39,626 nt of DNA from Nanobdellota archaeon (GCA_016931175.1 JAFGFH010000023.1:1-39626), one strand, 5' to 3'; shown: positions 7,261 through 15,281, numbered from the stretch's first letter. Notes: generated by a model from the letters alone, not told the origin. Numbers and translations are program-made.

Positions 7261-7770
7261 ATGAAAATTCAAAAATTAATGAATTCTGATTTGAAGCATA
7301 AAGATAAAGTCTTTGAGATTGTTAAAATTATTAAAAATCCTGCTGATTTCAAGGAATTAATGGAATTGTTCCGTTCAGGAAATGATAAACTTAAAGGAAG
7401 TTGCGCTGAGGTTATGAAGTTCGTGTCTCAGGAAAAACCCGAATTATTCCTGCCATACATTGACGAGTTAATAAATCATATTAACAGCAAAGTTAACAGG
7501 GTCAAATGGGGCATTCCTGAAGCGATTCATTACATTGCAGAAAAGCACCCGGAAAAAGTAAGTAATGCAGTTCCTAAACTCTTAGAGAATACGAAAGACA
7601 AGAGCATCGTAGTCAGGTGGTGCGCTGCTTTCGCACTCTCAAGCATAGCAAAACATAACAAGAAACTGCAGAAAGAACTGATTAAAACGTTTGAACAATT
7701 AATAAAGACAGAAAATAATAATGGTATAAGAAATGTTTACTTAAACTCGTTAAAAGAAATTAAACAATAA
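7261..7770 (+). CDS. HEAT-repeat-like helical protein
   Basis: 169 aa, all helical. Repeating helix pairs occur at about residues 30-65, 66-100 and 105-145, with HEAT-like cores such as VRWCAAFALSSIAKHNKKL and the parallel VKWGIPEAIHYIAEKHPEKV. Such alpha-solenoids are protein-binding scaffolds; no catalytic motif is seen. It starts 36 bases after the distal tRNA-derived repeat, with a T/A-rich TATA-like stretch between. Its 3' end overlaps the convergent methyltransferase gene by 11 bases. The partner is unknown. Confidence 0.7.
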   Translation: MKIQKLMNSDLKHKDKVFEIVKIIKNPADFKELMELFRSGNDKLKGSCAEVMKFVSQEKPELFLPYIDELINHINSKVNRVKWGIPEAIHYIAEKHPEKVSNAVPKLLENTKDKSIVVRWCAAFALSSIAKHNKKLQKELIKTFEQLIKTENNNGIRNVYLNSLKEIKQ

Positions 7771-8362
7771 AGATTCTAGAAGAACCAGTCTCATCAGTTA
7801 AAATCTCCTTCTTTACTCTTAATCCGAGTTTTTTCAGCAAAGCCTTAACTCCTCCCTGCTTCATGTAATCCTTGTGATTAGTGTAATGCTCTTTGCCTGC
7901 TAAGAATTCAACAAGTTTAATCATTAAAGAATGTAAAGTATCCGGCAACGGAGAGCTGAAGTCAACAATTATCAAATTCTTAGCAACAAATTTCATATTC
8001 TTCAAGACACTAACTCTCTCCTCAGCGCTCATCTCGTGAAGCGCGAAACTAATAACAGCGTAATCAAACTCTTCACGTTTGAATCTTTTAGATAAATTAG
8101 CAGAACTCATGTGATAGAATTCAACGTTATCATAAAAGTTCCTTTTTGAAGCAAAAACATGCATCTTGGAAGATAATTCAACACCCGCAACTCTTGAACA
8201 CTTGCTGCGAAGATGGAAGACTAAAGCTCCTGTTCCGCACGCAGCGTCAACAACACTGCTTTTCTCTCTTATAAAACTTGAAATCTTATCCCTTAAAGCC
8301 TTTCCACCACTGTCTATTAACAAAGAGTAGAATAAACCGTCATACCAGTGCTTCTTATCCAT
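7760..8362 (-). CDS. Class I SAM-dependent methyltransferase
   Basis: 200 aa from the ATG at 8362. SAM-binding motif I is VVDAACGTGALVFHL (about residues 37-51), motif II GVELS, and the post-motif region has DYAVISFALHEMS. This is the Ubie/small-molecule type; the substrate is unknown. An ATG at 8380 would lengthen it by six residues but lies only about 4 bases from the TATA box at 8384-8392. The internal ATG (MDKKHWYDG) is 26 bases away, the spacing seen elsewhere here, so I prefer it. It is divergent from the next gene. Confidence 0.85.
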   Translation of the reverse strand: MDKKHWYDGLFYSLLIDSGGKALRDKISSFIREKSSVVDAACGTGALVFHLRSKCSRVAGVELSSKMHVFASKRNFYDNVEFYHMSSANLSKRFKREEFDYAVISFALHEMSAEERVSVLKNMKFVAKNLIIVDFSSPLPDTLHSLMIKLVEFLAGKEHYTNHKDYMKQGGVKALLKKLGLRVKKEILTDETGSSRIFIV

Positions 8363-8383
8363 GAATAAATAATAAAACATACG

Positions 8384-8392
8384 TTTTTAAAA
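8384..8392. promoter_or_regulatory. Shared divergent TATA box
   Basis: TTTTTAAAA lies nearly symmetrically between the minus-strand ATG at 8362 (26 bases) and the plus-strand ATG at 8415 (27 bases). A single near-palindromic TATA could serve both leaderless genes. Confidence 0.5.
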
Positions 8393-8414
8393 CAATTTTT
8401 CTCTATAAAAAGCT

Positions 8415-9194
8415 ATGAAAAAAGTGGTTTTAATCACTCACGCTAATACTAATTGGGACAATAACAAGTTCGCCAAGAAAGGCATAGAAGACTTAATAAG
8501 TGCAGGGCTTCCCGTGGTTGAACTAGCAGACGCGGACGATACAGGGAAACTGCGCGAGAGTTACGTTAAACACAATGGAGAGGTTTACCTATCAAACAGC
8601 GGCACATTCTCAGACAGTAATGTTAAAGATAATGAATTATTGAAAGAGAATAATATTTACTTATTAACAGGGGGATTCTTCACCAAGTGCCACAAGAGAA
8701 CATTCAATGACTTGGTAAGGAACAGTATTAAAGAAGATATTGAAATAATTCTTGCCGGCGACGCCATCTTCAACTATGACAAGAGAAGTGAAGAAGAACA
8801 AGAACCTAAAAGTGTTCCCATGTCATTATCCACTAATGAAGAAATTATTAATATGATTGCAGAAAATTATTTCAAAAACAAAGACCCTTCAGGCATAACC
8901 ACACTAAGCCAAGTCAGGAATTCAGGAGTAAACAAAGGAGACTTGTACTTGTTAAGCATAAACGGCAAACAATACTTGATAGGAAACAAACACATCTTTG
9001 AAGCAATTAACAAGAATTGCCCTCTTAACAGGAAAATAAGACATTTGAAGTCATTAATAAATCCTAGAATAGCACAAGAATACTTAATTGAAGAATACGC
9101 TCCTGAAAAACACGGAGATTTCAAAGATATTCCAATAATTGGTAAAAGAGTTAATATAAAATATTTCATAACAGCAAAAGAAGCACTGAATTAA
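8415..9194 (+). CDS. Unknown protein, weak isochorismatase-like hydrolase resemblance
   Basis: 259 aa, soluble. It begins with a Rossmann-like strand (MKKVVLITHANTN). Residues 80-115 read IYLLTGGFFTKC, then HKRTFNDL and IILAGDAIF, which recalls the isochorismatase region G-x-x-T-x-x-C-V-x-x-T-x-x-D-A ... V-x-D-A, with C92 as nucleophile. The Asp and Lys of that family's triad are not obvious, so the assignment is weak. The C-terminal third (SQVRNSGVNKGDLYLLSING) looks like a separate alpha/beta region. It is transcribed divergently from the methyltransferase. Confidence 0.4.
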   Translation: MKKVVLITHANTNWDNNKFAKKGIEDLISAGLPVVELADADDTGKLRESYVKHNGEVYLSNSGTFSDSNVKDNELLKENNIYLLTGGFFTKCHKRTFNDLVRNSIKEDIEIILAGDAIFNYDKRSEEEQEPKSVPMSLSTNEEIINMIAENYFKNKDPSGITTLSQVRNSGVNKGDLYLLSINGKQYLIGNKHIFEAINKNCPLNRKIRHLKSLINPRIAQEYLIEEYAPEKHGDFKDIPIIGKRVNIKYFITAKEALN

Positions 9195-9248
9195 CCACTA
9201 TATTATAAAAAAACTTTTAAGTATGATAATTTAAGTGTTTATCTGACA

Positions 9249-10775
9249 ATGCAGTACGAAACAGAATACGAAACTGAAGACTTATCCATTGAATCACCCA
9301 CTTTAGAAGGATTTGGTATTAAATATTCTCTTCCAAAAAAACTGCCTTTCAATATCTCAACATACGACCTTGGCCAGCCGTTAAATCAGAGAGAGATTGA
9401 TAATTTTTCAACAAGAATCGCAGATTTCCTTAAAGACATTGACTATTTCAACTGGGTTCTTAGAAACAGTCACGGCGTTCACGAATCAACAGGCATGCCT
9501 GATTACATGGTTTGGTCAACCGATTCTGAAGCTTGGGGTGATGATATTCAAGCAGTAAAAGAAGGAAGTTTAGTAACATTTAAGCACGTTAAAGGCCACG
9601 GGTGGCATAATATAATGATTTCAACATCCCAGTTGCTCAGCCAGGCAGCTACGGGTTACTTGCTGACAAATGATGAGAGGATGGGAAGAATAGTAGAACA
9701 ATACTGCAAAGGTATCACTGCGACTATGAAAGGAATGGTCTTCGGCGAAGATGATGAATTAGAGTACATAATGGCGCGCAACATACTGCCTGAAAGCCAT
9801 AATTTCTTAATGAAGAATGGCAGAGAAAAGGCAGTGGATTACTCAGAATGGCATAATGAGGAAGTTCACTGGAACGCTCAAAGGTTCAAGATTTCAAACA
9901 ATCCTTACTGGGGAGAGGTTTACGTCACGAATACGCGCTCAAAGGATGACCTGCCCCACATATTCAGAGCAGCAGCTTTCCTGCCTTACATTATTTCAAT
10001 AAGTGATGATGAAAAAATAATCAAAGCAGCTGCTGAGACTTGCACTTATTTGCAGGGCTTCTGCACTGACATTGTTGAAAACAATTTCCACATAAGAACA
10101 AAGAATTCAAAAGGGGAAGCGTTGATACCGAAAGGTGACTTGGCGAGTTTTGTTAACTATAACTGGATTGCTCCATTAGCAGAGAATAATGCAAGACTAT
10201 CAACAGTTCTAATAAGCAATAATGGAAAAAACAATATTAAGTTCTCAGATGGGATTGGAGGATTTTACGAATACTTTGCTAGAAAGATTAATTACTATAA
10301 TTATAAGATAATAAGAGGATTCCATATGAGTGCAATTATTCACTCATTAATAAACGGGCGCAAAAATACTGCTTATAACATGCTCAAAGGATTAATAAAC
10401 AGGGCGGATAATTTGATGAAAGGAAAAGGCCACAAAAAAGGTATGAATAATCCTCGCTGGAAAGCAGACCTAGCAACATTCTTATTGCGCGCAGCAGCGG
10501 TTGGCATGCCATTAACCTCAAAACAAGCAAGGCTGGTTCATAGCGAGTATGAAAAGTCAATTAGTGAGTATGAGAAGTTTAACAGGTGGGATTTATGGGA
10601 TGAATCAGTTCCTGACGGAGTTTACGGTTCAAACGGAGGCTACAAACCCAGAAGTAATAATTTAATTAAGATAGAGAACCTCGCACTAATACTTGAACTG
10701 CATGGTTCACCCTTCACCAACCCTTTAGGAGCAGAAGTTGTCAATCCAGAGATAATAAAAGAAGTATTAAGTTAA
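9249..10775 (+). CDS. Conserved-looking 508-aa protein of unknown function, possible alpha-toroid
   Basis: 508 aa, no signal peptide or membrane segment. It is rich in Trp, His, Tyr and acidic residues in clusters typical of an active-site cleft: HGVHESTGMPDYMVWSTDSE, VKGHGWHNIM, EWHNEEVHWNAQRF, and near the end RWDLWDESVPDGVYG. Long amphipathic helices alternate with these loops, so an (alpha/alpha)n barrel as in glycosidases or lyases is possible, but I do not recognise the family. The TATA-like CTTTTAAGT lies about 32 bases upstream. It is a monocistronic plus-strand gene facing a convergent glycosyltransferase. Confidence 0.6.
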   Translation: MQYETEYETEDLSIESPTLEGFGIKYSLPKKLPFNISTYDLGQPLNQREIDNFSTRIADFLKDIDYFNWVLRNSHGVHESTGMPDYMVWSTDSEAWGDDIQAVKEGSLVTFKHVKGHGWHNIMISTSQLLSQAATGYLLTNDERMGRIVEQYCKGITATMKGMVFGEDDELEYIMARNILPESHNFLMKNGREKAVDYSEWHNEEVHWNAQRFKISNNPYWGEVYVTNTRSKDDLPHIFRAAAFLPYIISISDDEKIIKAAAETCTYLQGFCTDIVENNFHIRTKNSKGEALIPKGDLASFVNYNWIAPLAENNARLSTVLISNNGKNNIKFSDGIGGFYEYFARKINYYNYKIIRGFHMSAIIHSLINGRKNTAYNMLKGLINRADNLMKGKGHKKGMNNPRWKADLATFLLRAAAVGMPLTSKQARLVHSEYEKSISEYEKFNRWDLWDESVPDGVYGSNGGYKPRSNNLIKIENLALILELHGSPFTNPLGAEVVNPEIIKEVLS

Positions 10776-10825
10776 AAAAAAAGTTATTCAAACTCTGCCA
10801 GAAGATTCAAAGAATTAAGGACATA

Positions 10826-11467
10826 CTAGCTTCTTAAGAACTCTATAATATCCTTTAATTTAAAATAAGAACTTCTTAAATTATTATTGTAAATGCAGGA
10901 GATTGGAACCTCACTTATTGAAAGCCTCTTCTCAACCGCCTGCTTTAATGTGGTTTTTTCAATGTTAAAGCAGTTGCCGTCAAAGCTTAAACTATTAACT
11001 GCTCTATTATTATAAAGTCTGAAACCGCTTTGAGGGTCTGTTACTTTAACACCAGTCTGCAAATTAATAATTAGAGAAGCAAAGAAGTTGCCTAATCTTC
11101 TCGTAATAGGCATGCTTGAATCAACCCTACTTCTAGTGCCAATAATAATGTCTCCTTTTGCTTTTAAGAAATTAGGAATCTCTTCAGGCAAGTGCTGCAA
11201 GTCAGCGTCTAAAGTTATAATCTTCTCTGCTTTCTTACTCTTCAAGTAATTAACGCCTATCTTAACCGCGTTAGCCTTTCCAGAGTTTTCAGCAATATTA
11301 ATTACTTCAACACCTTTAATCCTGCTAAGAATTAAAGACGTCTTGTCAGTGCTGCCATCATTAACAATTAAAACATTACTAACCTGCTTCTTAGCTCTAG
11401 CAACCACTTCTTTTATAGCCCTCTCCTCATTAAAGGCAGGGATTAAAACCCAAAGATTATCATTCAT
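10826..11467 (-). CDS. Family 2 glycosyltransferase (dolichyl-phosphate mannose/glucose synthase-like)
   Basis: 213 aa from the ATG at 11467. A GT-A fold is clear: WVLIPAFNEE at the start, VLIVNDGSTDKT, ITLDADLQHLPEEI (DxD-type metal site) and the TDPQSGFRLYN acceptor segment. There are no C-terminal membrane helices, as in the short DPM1 type. Predicted role is sugar transfer from NDP-sugar to a lipid phosphate at the membrane. The ORF stays open to an ATG at 11560 (31 more residues), but family members begin right at VLIPAFNEE and a TATA-like TTATTTAAGT sits about 25 bases before 11467. The longer start cannot be excluded. Confidence 0.85.
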   Translation of the reverse strand: MNDNLWVLIPAFNEERAIKEVVARAKKQVSNVLIVNDGSTDKTSLILSRIKGVEVINIAENSGKANAVKIGVNYLKSKKAEKIITLDADLQHLPEEIPNFLKAKGDIIIGTRSRVDSSMPITRRLGNFFASLIINLQTGVKVTDPQSGFRLYNNRAVNSLSFDGNCFNIEKTTLKQAVEKRLSISEVPISCIYNNNLRSSYFKLKDIIEFLRS

Positions 11468-11664
11468 TACTTTATGGAATAATAAATTACTTAAATAAGT
11501 TATCTTTCCTCCCTGCAGCTTAGACAATAACTCCTGTGAACGCATAATGTTTTGCCTCATTTAGGACAAATCCACTTTCCATCGTCTTTTTTTTTAATAA
11601 AATCGCCAATCCTTATATCTTATTTATATAAAGTTTTAAAAAATTTAGGCAAGTTTAATATTAC

Positions 11665-12282
11665 ATGTTTGAGAGAACTATTTTCATAATAGGCTTGTTT
11701 CTCTTCTTAGCAGCAAGCACTTTATTCCCTGCTTTGAAAAAGAAAAAGGACGAGTTCACTTCCATTAACATGATGGTGAGCTTTGTAACAATGATTTCTT
11801 ACGCTGTTCTAATAGCAGGAATTGGAGCAATAATATCACCAATGGGCAACTTGATTTACCCTACAAGGTGGCTGTTTTACATAATAAGCTGCAGTTTGCT
11901 AATGTACGAAGTAGGTATAATATTGAAGAAGTCCAAGATTGAAATTTTAGAAATGATATTCTTCAATGCAGCAGTAATGCTTACAGGATACTTTGCCAGC
12001 ATAACACTCGGTTCTGCAAAACTAGTATTCTTCTCAATAAGCACGGCTGCTTACTTGGCAAACCTGTTGTTAATACATGATAAGACAGCTAAAGAGAATA
12101 GTTTCATGAAAAGTGTTAAATGGTATGTTACAATTATGTGGAGTTTATTTCCAATAACTTGGATGCTTGGACCAACAGGTTACGAGCTCTTAAACACAAG
12201 CACAGCAGCAGTAATATACTTACTGCTTGACATTGCAACAAAAACAGTTTTCGGATACTATACTGTTAAGAAAGAGATGTAA
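11665..12282 (+). CDS. Microbial (type 1) rhodopsin with Arg at the primary counterion position
   Basis: 205 aa, seven membrane helices. Helix E has FFSISTAAYL (bacteriorhodopsin ISTAA), helix F WSLFPITWMLGPTG (bacteriorhodopsin W182, P186 and W189 map to W159, P163 and W166), and helix G LLLDIATKTVFG, where D189 and K193 match D212 and the retinal Schiff-base K216. In helix C, YPTRWLFYIISCSLLM aligns W69 with W86, which puts R68 where proton pumps have Asp85, Y72 at Thr89 and L79 at Asp96; Arg82 aligns with Y65. A normal proton pump is therefore unlikely. No retinal synthesis or transducer gene is adjacent. Two TATA-like boxes lie upstream (11624-11645). Confidence 0.85.
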   Translation: MFERTIFIIGLFLFLAASTLFPALKKKKDEFTSINMMVSFVTMISYAVLIAGIGAIISPMGNLIYPTRWLFYIISCSLLMYEVGIILKKSKIEILEMIFFNAAVMLTGYFASITLGSAKLVFFSISTAAYLANLLLIHDKTAKENSFMKSVKWYVTIMWSLFPITWMLGPTGYELLNTSTAAVIYLLLDIATKTVFGYYTVKKEM

Positions 12283-12290
12283 ACCTTTAT

Positions 12291-12623
12291 TTATTCTTTT
12301 ATTATTATTTCAAAAAAGCTTGAATTTCCTGAATTAATTATTTGGGATTCTAAATCATTAGCTCCCATGTTCCCGTACTCTTCATTCTTTCCCGCTTCAG
12401 GATCATGGTATTGAACAATAACGTCATTGCAGCAGTGGGACGCGTAATATATCAGTATAAAATGGTTATTCTTGGGAACTATAAGCACTGATTTCCTGGA
12501 AAAAACATTATCCACTGATTTTTGAAGAGTGTCATTTTCGTGCCTTCGGCTTAAATTAACCTTAACTGCTTTAACAAACTCGTAATGCGAAAGCAAATTA
12601 TTCCACTCATGGTTCTTAACCAA
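12291..12623 (-). CDS. Unknown 110-aa protein
   Basis: 110 aa, not recognised. A mixed alpha/beta protein with a central strand KSVLIVPKNNHFILIYYASH, a CC pair and VQYHDPEAGKNEE; the C-terminus is FFEIIIKE. No ATG is available near the front. The start used is TTG at 12623, with a TATA-like CTTAAAAA about 22-25 bases upstream. It follows the 86-aa gene on the same strand by about 30 bases, so the two may be expressed together. Its stop lies 9 bases from the convergent rhodopsin gene. Confidence 0.45.
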   Translation of the reverse strand: MVKNHEWNNLLSHYEFVKAVKVNLSRRHENDTLQKSVDNVFSRKSVLIVPKNNHFILIYYASHCCNDVIVQYHDPEAGKNEEYGNMGANDLESQIINSGNSSFFEIIIKE

Positions 12624-12654
12624 TTCTTTTGGATCGTGCTTTTTAAGAAAAAAC

Positions 12655-12915
12655 TTAATAGGGGGAATAAAATAATGAAAAAGGGCTTTTCTTTATAGCT
12701 TCAAGATTACGGTTAAGGCAGTCAATTATTTTAGTAACCGGCTGAAGAACCTTTCTGGCATACCTTGTCTTATTATTACATTTTTGATAAAACTCTTCAA
12801 CGTGTTTTAACGCATCACAGCAGCCTTCTTGATTATAGCGAAGGCGCGCGTTTTCAAGACAAACTACTTCTGAAACGTCATGAGATACAATATTGTCATG
12901 AATGAATTTATTCAT
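12655..12915 (-). CDS. Unknown 86-aa Cys-containing protein
   Basis: 86 aa, not recognised. Predicted helical, with four or more Cys (VVCLENARLRYNQEGCCDAL, YQKCNNK, IIDCLNR) that could bind metal or form disulfides. There is no signal peptide. A TATA-like TTTTTTTAAAG lies about 25-30 bases upstream on the minus strand. It precedes the 110-aa gene on the same strand. It is divergent from the PIN-domain gene. Confidence 0.45.
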   Translation of the reverse strand: MNKFIHDNIVSHDVSEVVCLENARLRYNQEGCCDALKHVEEFYQKCNNKTRYARKVLQPVTKIIDCLNRNLEAIKKSPFSLFYSPY

Positions 12916-13013
12916 CTCAATGATTAAAAAGAAGTTTTAGTCTTTAAAAAAAAAAAAATCTTGTTCTCAGCAAATTTTTTAATAAAGAAAACTTATATTT
13001 TTATACTGCAAAT

Positions 13014-14051
13014 ATGACTTTAAAAGACTCTTGGAACAGGTTTAAAACAGGAATTAAAATAGCTTTTAATAAGAAATCCTTTGACGAATTCTCAGATCTT
13101 CAAAAGTACAAGTTAAGGCTTGAAAAAACTGAGAGAAAGGTTCAGAACAAAATACCTGCTATCATGAACTTCTTTAATGACAAGTATAGTATAGTGGCTG
13201 ATGAGTATTATAAGAAAGGAAGGCAGGATGTTATAAACTTCGTTAACGGAGTATGCGGAGAAGGCGATGCTAAACCTAACAGGATTATTATTGACGATTT
13301 ATTGGATAAAGTGGATGAACTCCATGCAGAGTATGACATAATAAAAAAGACTGCCAGTGATGAAGACATGCAAAAATTAGCTAAGAAGAACGCGACTAAA
13401 CTATTCAGCGTTGAATTTGCTCAAGTCAAATCTTACTTTAAAGGTGAAACAAAATCAGAGTGTGATAAGATGTTAAACCACGTATGCTTATGCACCACTA
13501 ACTTCTACTTAATGAGCAGGAATTTCTTCGCAGACGGCACTGCTGCAATAATCGACACGAATTACGTTTCAAGAGTTAAAGAGTTCAATTCAGGAGTATC
13601 ATTAACCCCTAAGAATATAGAAGGCTGCAGTATTGACAGGTTCATAATTCCTCACAGCGTGTGCACTGAGATTAGAAAAACGCTTAAATACGATGCTAAC
13701 AAGGAATTGAAAGAGTTCGTCAAATCAGTTCTTGAAGACTTACTAAATCCTGGAAACATTATTGTTCCTGACCTTAATGCCAAGAAATTCCTTCCGAAAG
13801 ACTTGATTGAAAGATTCACTAAAGAGAACGGGGAACTGCACAAAGCAGACCTTGAAATAATATACATTTACAAAAAGTTCGGCGACCAGTTCAAAACAGT
13901 TTATTTGCTGTCCGATGACAGTGACTTGATTGAATACATGAAAGAGTTGTCAGAACAAACGCATAAAAATTTAGTAGTAAAATCCTCAAATAAAGGCAGC
14001 AAGTTCAATTTTGAAGAGTATTACAGTTTCGGCGATATTTCAAGCATTTAA
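13014..14051 (+). CDS. PIN-domain protein with N-terminal helical region
   Basis: 345 aa. The C-terminal part (about 175-335) has the four acidic positions of a PIN ribonuclease in order: IIDTNYVS (D181), PHSVCTEIRK (E219), HKADLEIIYI (D279) and LLSDDSDLIEY (D301-D304). The first 170 residues are helical and Lys/Glu-rich, with a KLRLEKTERKVQNKIP coiled-coil-like start; this extension is not a known partner domain to me. No antitoxin-sized gene is directly attached, so a classical VapBC toxin is unlikely. A role in RNA processing next to ribosomal genes is possible. The TATA box TTATATTTTTATA lies about 20-26 bases upstream. Confidence 0.75.
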   Translation: MTLKDSWNRFKTGIKIAFNKKSFDEFSDLQKYKLRLEKTERKVQNKIPAIMNFFNDKYSIVADEYYKKGRQDVINFVNGVCGEGDAKPNRIIIDDLLDKVDELHAEYDIIKKTASDEDMQKLAKKNATKLFSVEFAQVKSYFKGETKSECDKMLNHVCLCTTNFYLMSRNFFADGTAAIIDTNYVSRVKEFNSGVSLTPKNIEGCSIDRFIIPHSVCTEIRKTLKYDANKELKEFVKSVLEDLLNPGNIIVPDLNAKKFLPKDLIERFTKENGELHKADLEIIYIYKKFGDQFKTVYLLSDDSDLIEYMKELSEQTHKNLVVKSSNKGSKFNFEEYYSFGDISSI

Positions 14052-14060
14052 AAGCGATAC

Positions 14061-14086
14061 TTTTATAAATCAATCAGTGTTTTTTA
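14061..14086 (+). promoter_or_regulatory. Promoter of the rpl18e-rpl13-rps9-rpoN operon
   Basis: TATA box TTTTATAAAT (14061-14070) is centred about 29 bases before the rpl18e ATG. The overlapping AAATCAATCAGTGTTTTTTA (14067-14086) is 19/20 identical to the element at the rps13 promoter. Confidence 0.7.
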
Positions 14087-14093
14087 CTGTATC

Positions 14094-14453
14094 ATGAATA
14101 AAGGTCCGACTAGTTTCGTCACAAAAGGATTAATAATGGATTTTGAGAAATTAGTTAGGAAGACTAAGAAGCCTTTATTTGAACGCGTAGTCAAGGAACT
14201 TAAACGCTCTTCTCGGAACAAGAGGAGTGTTAATTTGTCAAAGATTAACCGTTACAGCGTTAAAGACGCTAACGTATTAGTACTGGGAAAAGTGTTAGGA
14301 GCTGGAGAGCTTAAACACCCAGTCAACCTAATCGCATTCGCTTACAGCGATTCAGCAATAAATAAATTAAAGGATTCAAAATCAACATTTAAGACATTAC
14401 AGGATTGGGTTAAAGACCCTAAAGTGCCTAATAAGGTGGTAATAATTGGATAG
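14094..14453 (+). CDS. rpl18e: 50S ribosomal protein L18e
   Basis: 119 aa. Archaeal/eukaryotic L18e, structurally related to bacterial L15. Family features are the N-terminal basic region KTKKPLFERVVKELKRSSRN, RSVNLSKINRYS, and VLVLGKVLGAGELKHPVNLIA. The ATG at 14094 is at leaderless distance from the TATA box; MDFEKL further in is less likely. It opens the second half of the alpha operon and overlaps the rpl13 start by 8 bases. Confidence 0.94.
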   Translation: MNKGPTSFVTKGLIMDFEKLVRKTKKPLFERVVKELKRSSRNKRSVNLSKINRYSVKDANVLVLGKVLGAGELKHPVNLIAFAYSDSAINKLKDSKSTFKTLQDWVKDPKVPNKVVIIG

Positions 14454-14871
14454 AATAATTATAGACGCAAAGGATTGTATTGTTGGAAGGATGGCAACGC
14501 AGGTTGCTCAACTTGCTAAGCTTGGCAAAGAAGTGGTTATAATAAACTGCGAGGATGCTGCAATCACAGGAGGCAAGAAGAAGGTAATAAGCGATTACTT
14601 AATTAAGCTTCACAGGGGAAGCACTGAGAAAGGCCCTTTCTACCCTAAGAGGCCTGACAGGTTCGTCAGGAGAGTAATCAGGGGAATGATGGATTATAAA
14701 GGATTTAAAGGCAAGCCTGCATTCAGCAGAGTAAAAACATTTATCGGCGCTCCTAAAGAGTACGAGGCTCAAGTCAGCAAGGACTTTAAATGCAAGAAAG
14801 TTAGTGATTTAGAAAAGTATAAGTTTGTTAAAATCAGCGACGTATGCAAACAATTAGGAGGCAAGTGGTGA
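14446..14871 (+). CDS. rpl13: 50S ribosomal protein L13
   Basis: 141 aa. Archaeal-type L13: IIIDAKDCIVGRMATQVAQL at the N-terminus, GGKKKVISDYLIKLHRGSTE, and RRVIRGMMDYKGFKGK. The start codon is TTG at 14446, inside the end of rpl18e (8-base overlap); no ATG or GTG is available before the conserved IIIDAK. Its TGA overlaps a GTG of rps9 (GTGA, 14868-14871). Confidence 0.94.
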   Translation: MDRIIIDAKDCIVGRMATQVAQLAKLGKEVVIINCEDAAITGGKKKVISDYLIKLHRGSTEKGPFYPKRPDRFVRRVIRGMMDYKGFKGKPAFSRVKTFIGAPKEYEAQVSKDFKCKKVSDLEKYKFVKISDVCKQLGGKW

Positions 14872-15281
14872 AAAATTTGAATCCAAAAAATATTATGACT
14901 TCAGGAAAGAGGAAGACAAGCATAGCAAGAGCTACTATTAAAAAAGGAAAAGGGGACATTAGGATTAACAGTATTAAATTAGACGTTTACGGAAACGAAT
15001 TAGCAAGGTTAAAGATTAAAGAACCTCTCATTCTCGCAGGTGATATAAGCGACAATATTGATGTAAGAATTAGTGTTAAAGGAGGAGGCTGGCAAAGCCA
15101 GGCTGAAGCGGCAAGGCTTGCACTCTCAAAAGCTATAATTGCTTATGCAAAAAAGGATGCTTTGAAGAAGAAGTTCTTGGATTATGACCGCCACTTATTA
15201 GTAGCTGATATTAGAAGAACGGAGCCTCAAAAACCTTACAGGTCTGCTGCGAGAGCCAAGAGGCAGAAGAGTAAAAGGTGA
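14868..15281 (+). CDS. rps9: 30S ribosomal protein S9
   Basis: 137 aa. S9 contacts the P-site tRNA with its basic tail. Recognised by TSGKRKTSIARATIKKGKGD, VKGGGWQSQAEAARLALSKA and the terminal AARAKRQKSKR. I place the start at GTG 14868: it overlaps the rpl13 TGA and has AGGAGG (14856-14861) six bases upstream, one of the few strong Shine-Dalgarno sites in the window. An ATG at 14844 in the same frame would put foreign residues before the conserved region. Its TGA overlaps the rpoN GTG. Confidence 0.94.
   Translation: MKNLNPKNIMTSGKRKTSIARATIKKGKGDIRINSIKLDVYGNELARLKIKEPLILAGDISDNIDVRISVKGGGWQSQAEAARLALSKAIIAYAKKDALKKKFLDYDRHLLVADIRRTEPQKPYRSAARAKRQKSKR

Noticed and set aside
7261-7770. DNA glycosylase AlkD-like enzyme for the HEAT-repeat protein
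   Set aside because: It is too short and no AlkD catalytic residues could be placed; called only as a HEAT-like scaffold.
11665-12282. Heliorhodopsin or unrelated seven-helix receptor
   Set aside because: Helix E ISTAA, helix F WSxxPxxW and helix G LDxxxK in the bacteriorhodopsin order fit type 1 rhodopsin better.
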